A DNA stretch of 6,141 nucleotides, taken from the NCBI GenBank assembly GCA_003661385.1, contig QMWA01000105.1, positions 1-6,141 on the forward strand. Direction: 5' to 3'. A program made the position numbers and the translations under genes. Position 1 is the stretch's first letter, and each line of letters opens with the position of its first letter. The notes beneath the pieces were generated by a model. The model did no database searches. It saw only the letters and a list, made by a program, of their open reading frames with translations, and had not been told where the DNA came from. This document shows positions 5,730 to 6,141 of the stretch, in pieces. This stretch comes from Thermoproteota archaeon. GTDB taxonomy: Archaea > Korarchaeota > Korarchaeia > B14-G2.

Positions 5730-5805
5730 CTGCTTCAGCTGCGCAGCAGAGGAGCATAGCTAGTAGCAGTGTGATGGTGGCTATGAAGGCTGAGACATAG
5801 GCTTG

Positions 5806-6141
5806 GTGAAGGGCTGGATAAAGCTACACAACAGAGGCAGAGCCAAGAGAAAGCCAGAGATAACAAGAAGAACAGTCTACATCAAGAGCACGCTGTTCAG
5901 GGTCAAGGGGAGCAAGCTCATCATCAGGATAGTCGCCAGGGAGCGTTACCTGGAGGTGGACCTGTCGAGGTTCGACTACCTGCCCAGAGACTACGACTCC
6001 ATCGGTGGCCTGCTGATGACCGATGACAGGCTCTACATCACGTTTAAGCGCTCTGCAGAGCCAAAAGAGCCCAAGGGGTGGTCAGCCTTCGACGTGAACG
6101 AGACTAACGTGACGGAGGCGAGGGACGGAGCTGGAGTGATC
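5806..6141 (+). CDS. TnpB/OrfB-type RNA-guided transposon nuclease, fragment (cut by window end, 5' truncated)
   Basis: One frame stays open from after a TGA at 5791-5793 to the window edge; the GTG at 5806 (or the TTG at 5803) is the first possible start. The 112 visible residues include KLHNRGRAKRKPE, a beta-rich segment around RYLEVDLSRFDYLP, SIGGLLMTDDRLYITFKR, then KGWSAFDVNETNVTEA. The last motif matches the RuvC-I strand of archaeal IS605/OrfB (TnpB) proteins, with catalytic Asp at 6091-6093 (residue 96 from 5806). In full-length relatives this Asp lies much deeper, so about 90 N-terminal residues appear to be missing. Upstream frames have several stops and no similar sequence. Codons ending in C are commoner than in neighbouring genes, suggesting separate origin. 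It is probably a decayed or truncated element. No TATA box was found at the expected place. Confidence 0.65.
   Translation, partial: MKGWIKLHNRGRAKRKPEITRRTVYIKSTLFRVKGSKLIIRIVARERYLEVDLSRFDYLPRDYDSIGGLLMTDDRLYITFKRSAEPKEPKGWSAFDVNETNVTEARDGAGVI

Noticed and set aside
5537-5800. Plus-strand frame extending over the start of the hydrolase gene toward the TnpB fragment, considered as its missing N-terminus
   Set aside because: Mostly antisense to a clear MBL gene; its last residues do not resemble a TnpB N-terminus and it is in another frame.
5967-5980. GGTTCGACTACC, resembling a tRNA T-loop
   Set aside because: Lies inside the TnpB reading frame and no matching acceptor or anticodon arms were seen around it.

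Overview
The window looks like DNA from a hyperthermophilic crenarchaeon (Thermoproteota; an order such as Desulfurococcales fits, but the species cannot be named). The evidence is a fused inositol-phosphate cytidylyltransferase / di-myo-inositol-phosphate-phosphate synthase (a hyperthermophile compatible-solute enzyme), a PIN-domain toxin-antitoxin locus, a 'clan AA' aspartic protease, AGG-rich arginine codons, frequent GTG/TTG starts, archaeal TATA boxes and apparently leaderless or short-leader genes. No rRNA, tRNA or CRISPR array was seen.

Layout. Positions 1-138 show no convincing gene. Positions 139-1128 (minus strand) are a compact three-gene toxin-antitoxin operon with an unusual order: antitoxin A, PIN toxin, antitoxin B, each overlapping the next. 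The two antitoxins share a 135-nt almost identical 5' half (133/135) and have clearly different 3' halves, so the toxin sits between two direct repeats. Positions 1262-1643 (minus) hold a retropepsin-like aspartic protease gene broken by two single-base losses. Positions 1644-2075 carry no convincing gene but contain two TATA boxes and a perfect 10-bp inverted repeat. Positions 2076-4013 (plus) are the bifunctional solute-synthesis gene, which carries an extra C-terminal membrane region. It ends tail-to-tail, overlapping by 20 bp, with a minus-strand gene (3994-4641) whose product has a JAMM/JAB metalloprotease-type motif. Upstream of that on the minus strand is a metallo-beta-lactamase-fold hydrolase (4771-5679). 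The right end (5806-6141, plus) is a 5'-truncated TnpB/OrfB-type transposon nuclease that runs off the window.

How the parts fit. The left third and the right edge look like accessory DNA: a duplicated TA module, a decayed protease and a transposon fragment. The middle is a conserved metabolic gene beside two metal-dependent hydrolases, each with its own TATA box. The most unusual element is the antitoxin-toxin-antitoxin sandwich with mosaic antitoxins. The duplication boundary coincides with the toxin's stop codon: a synonymous difference in antitoxin B provides that stop.
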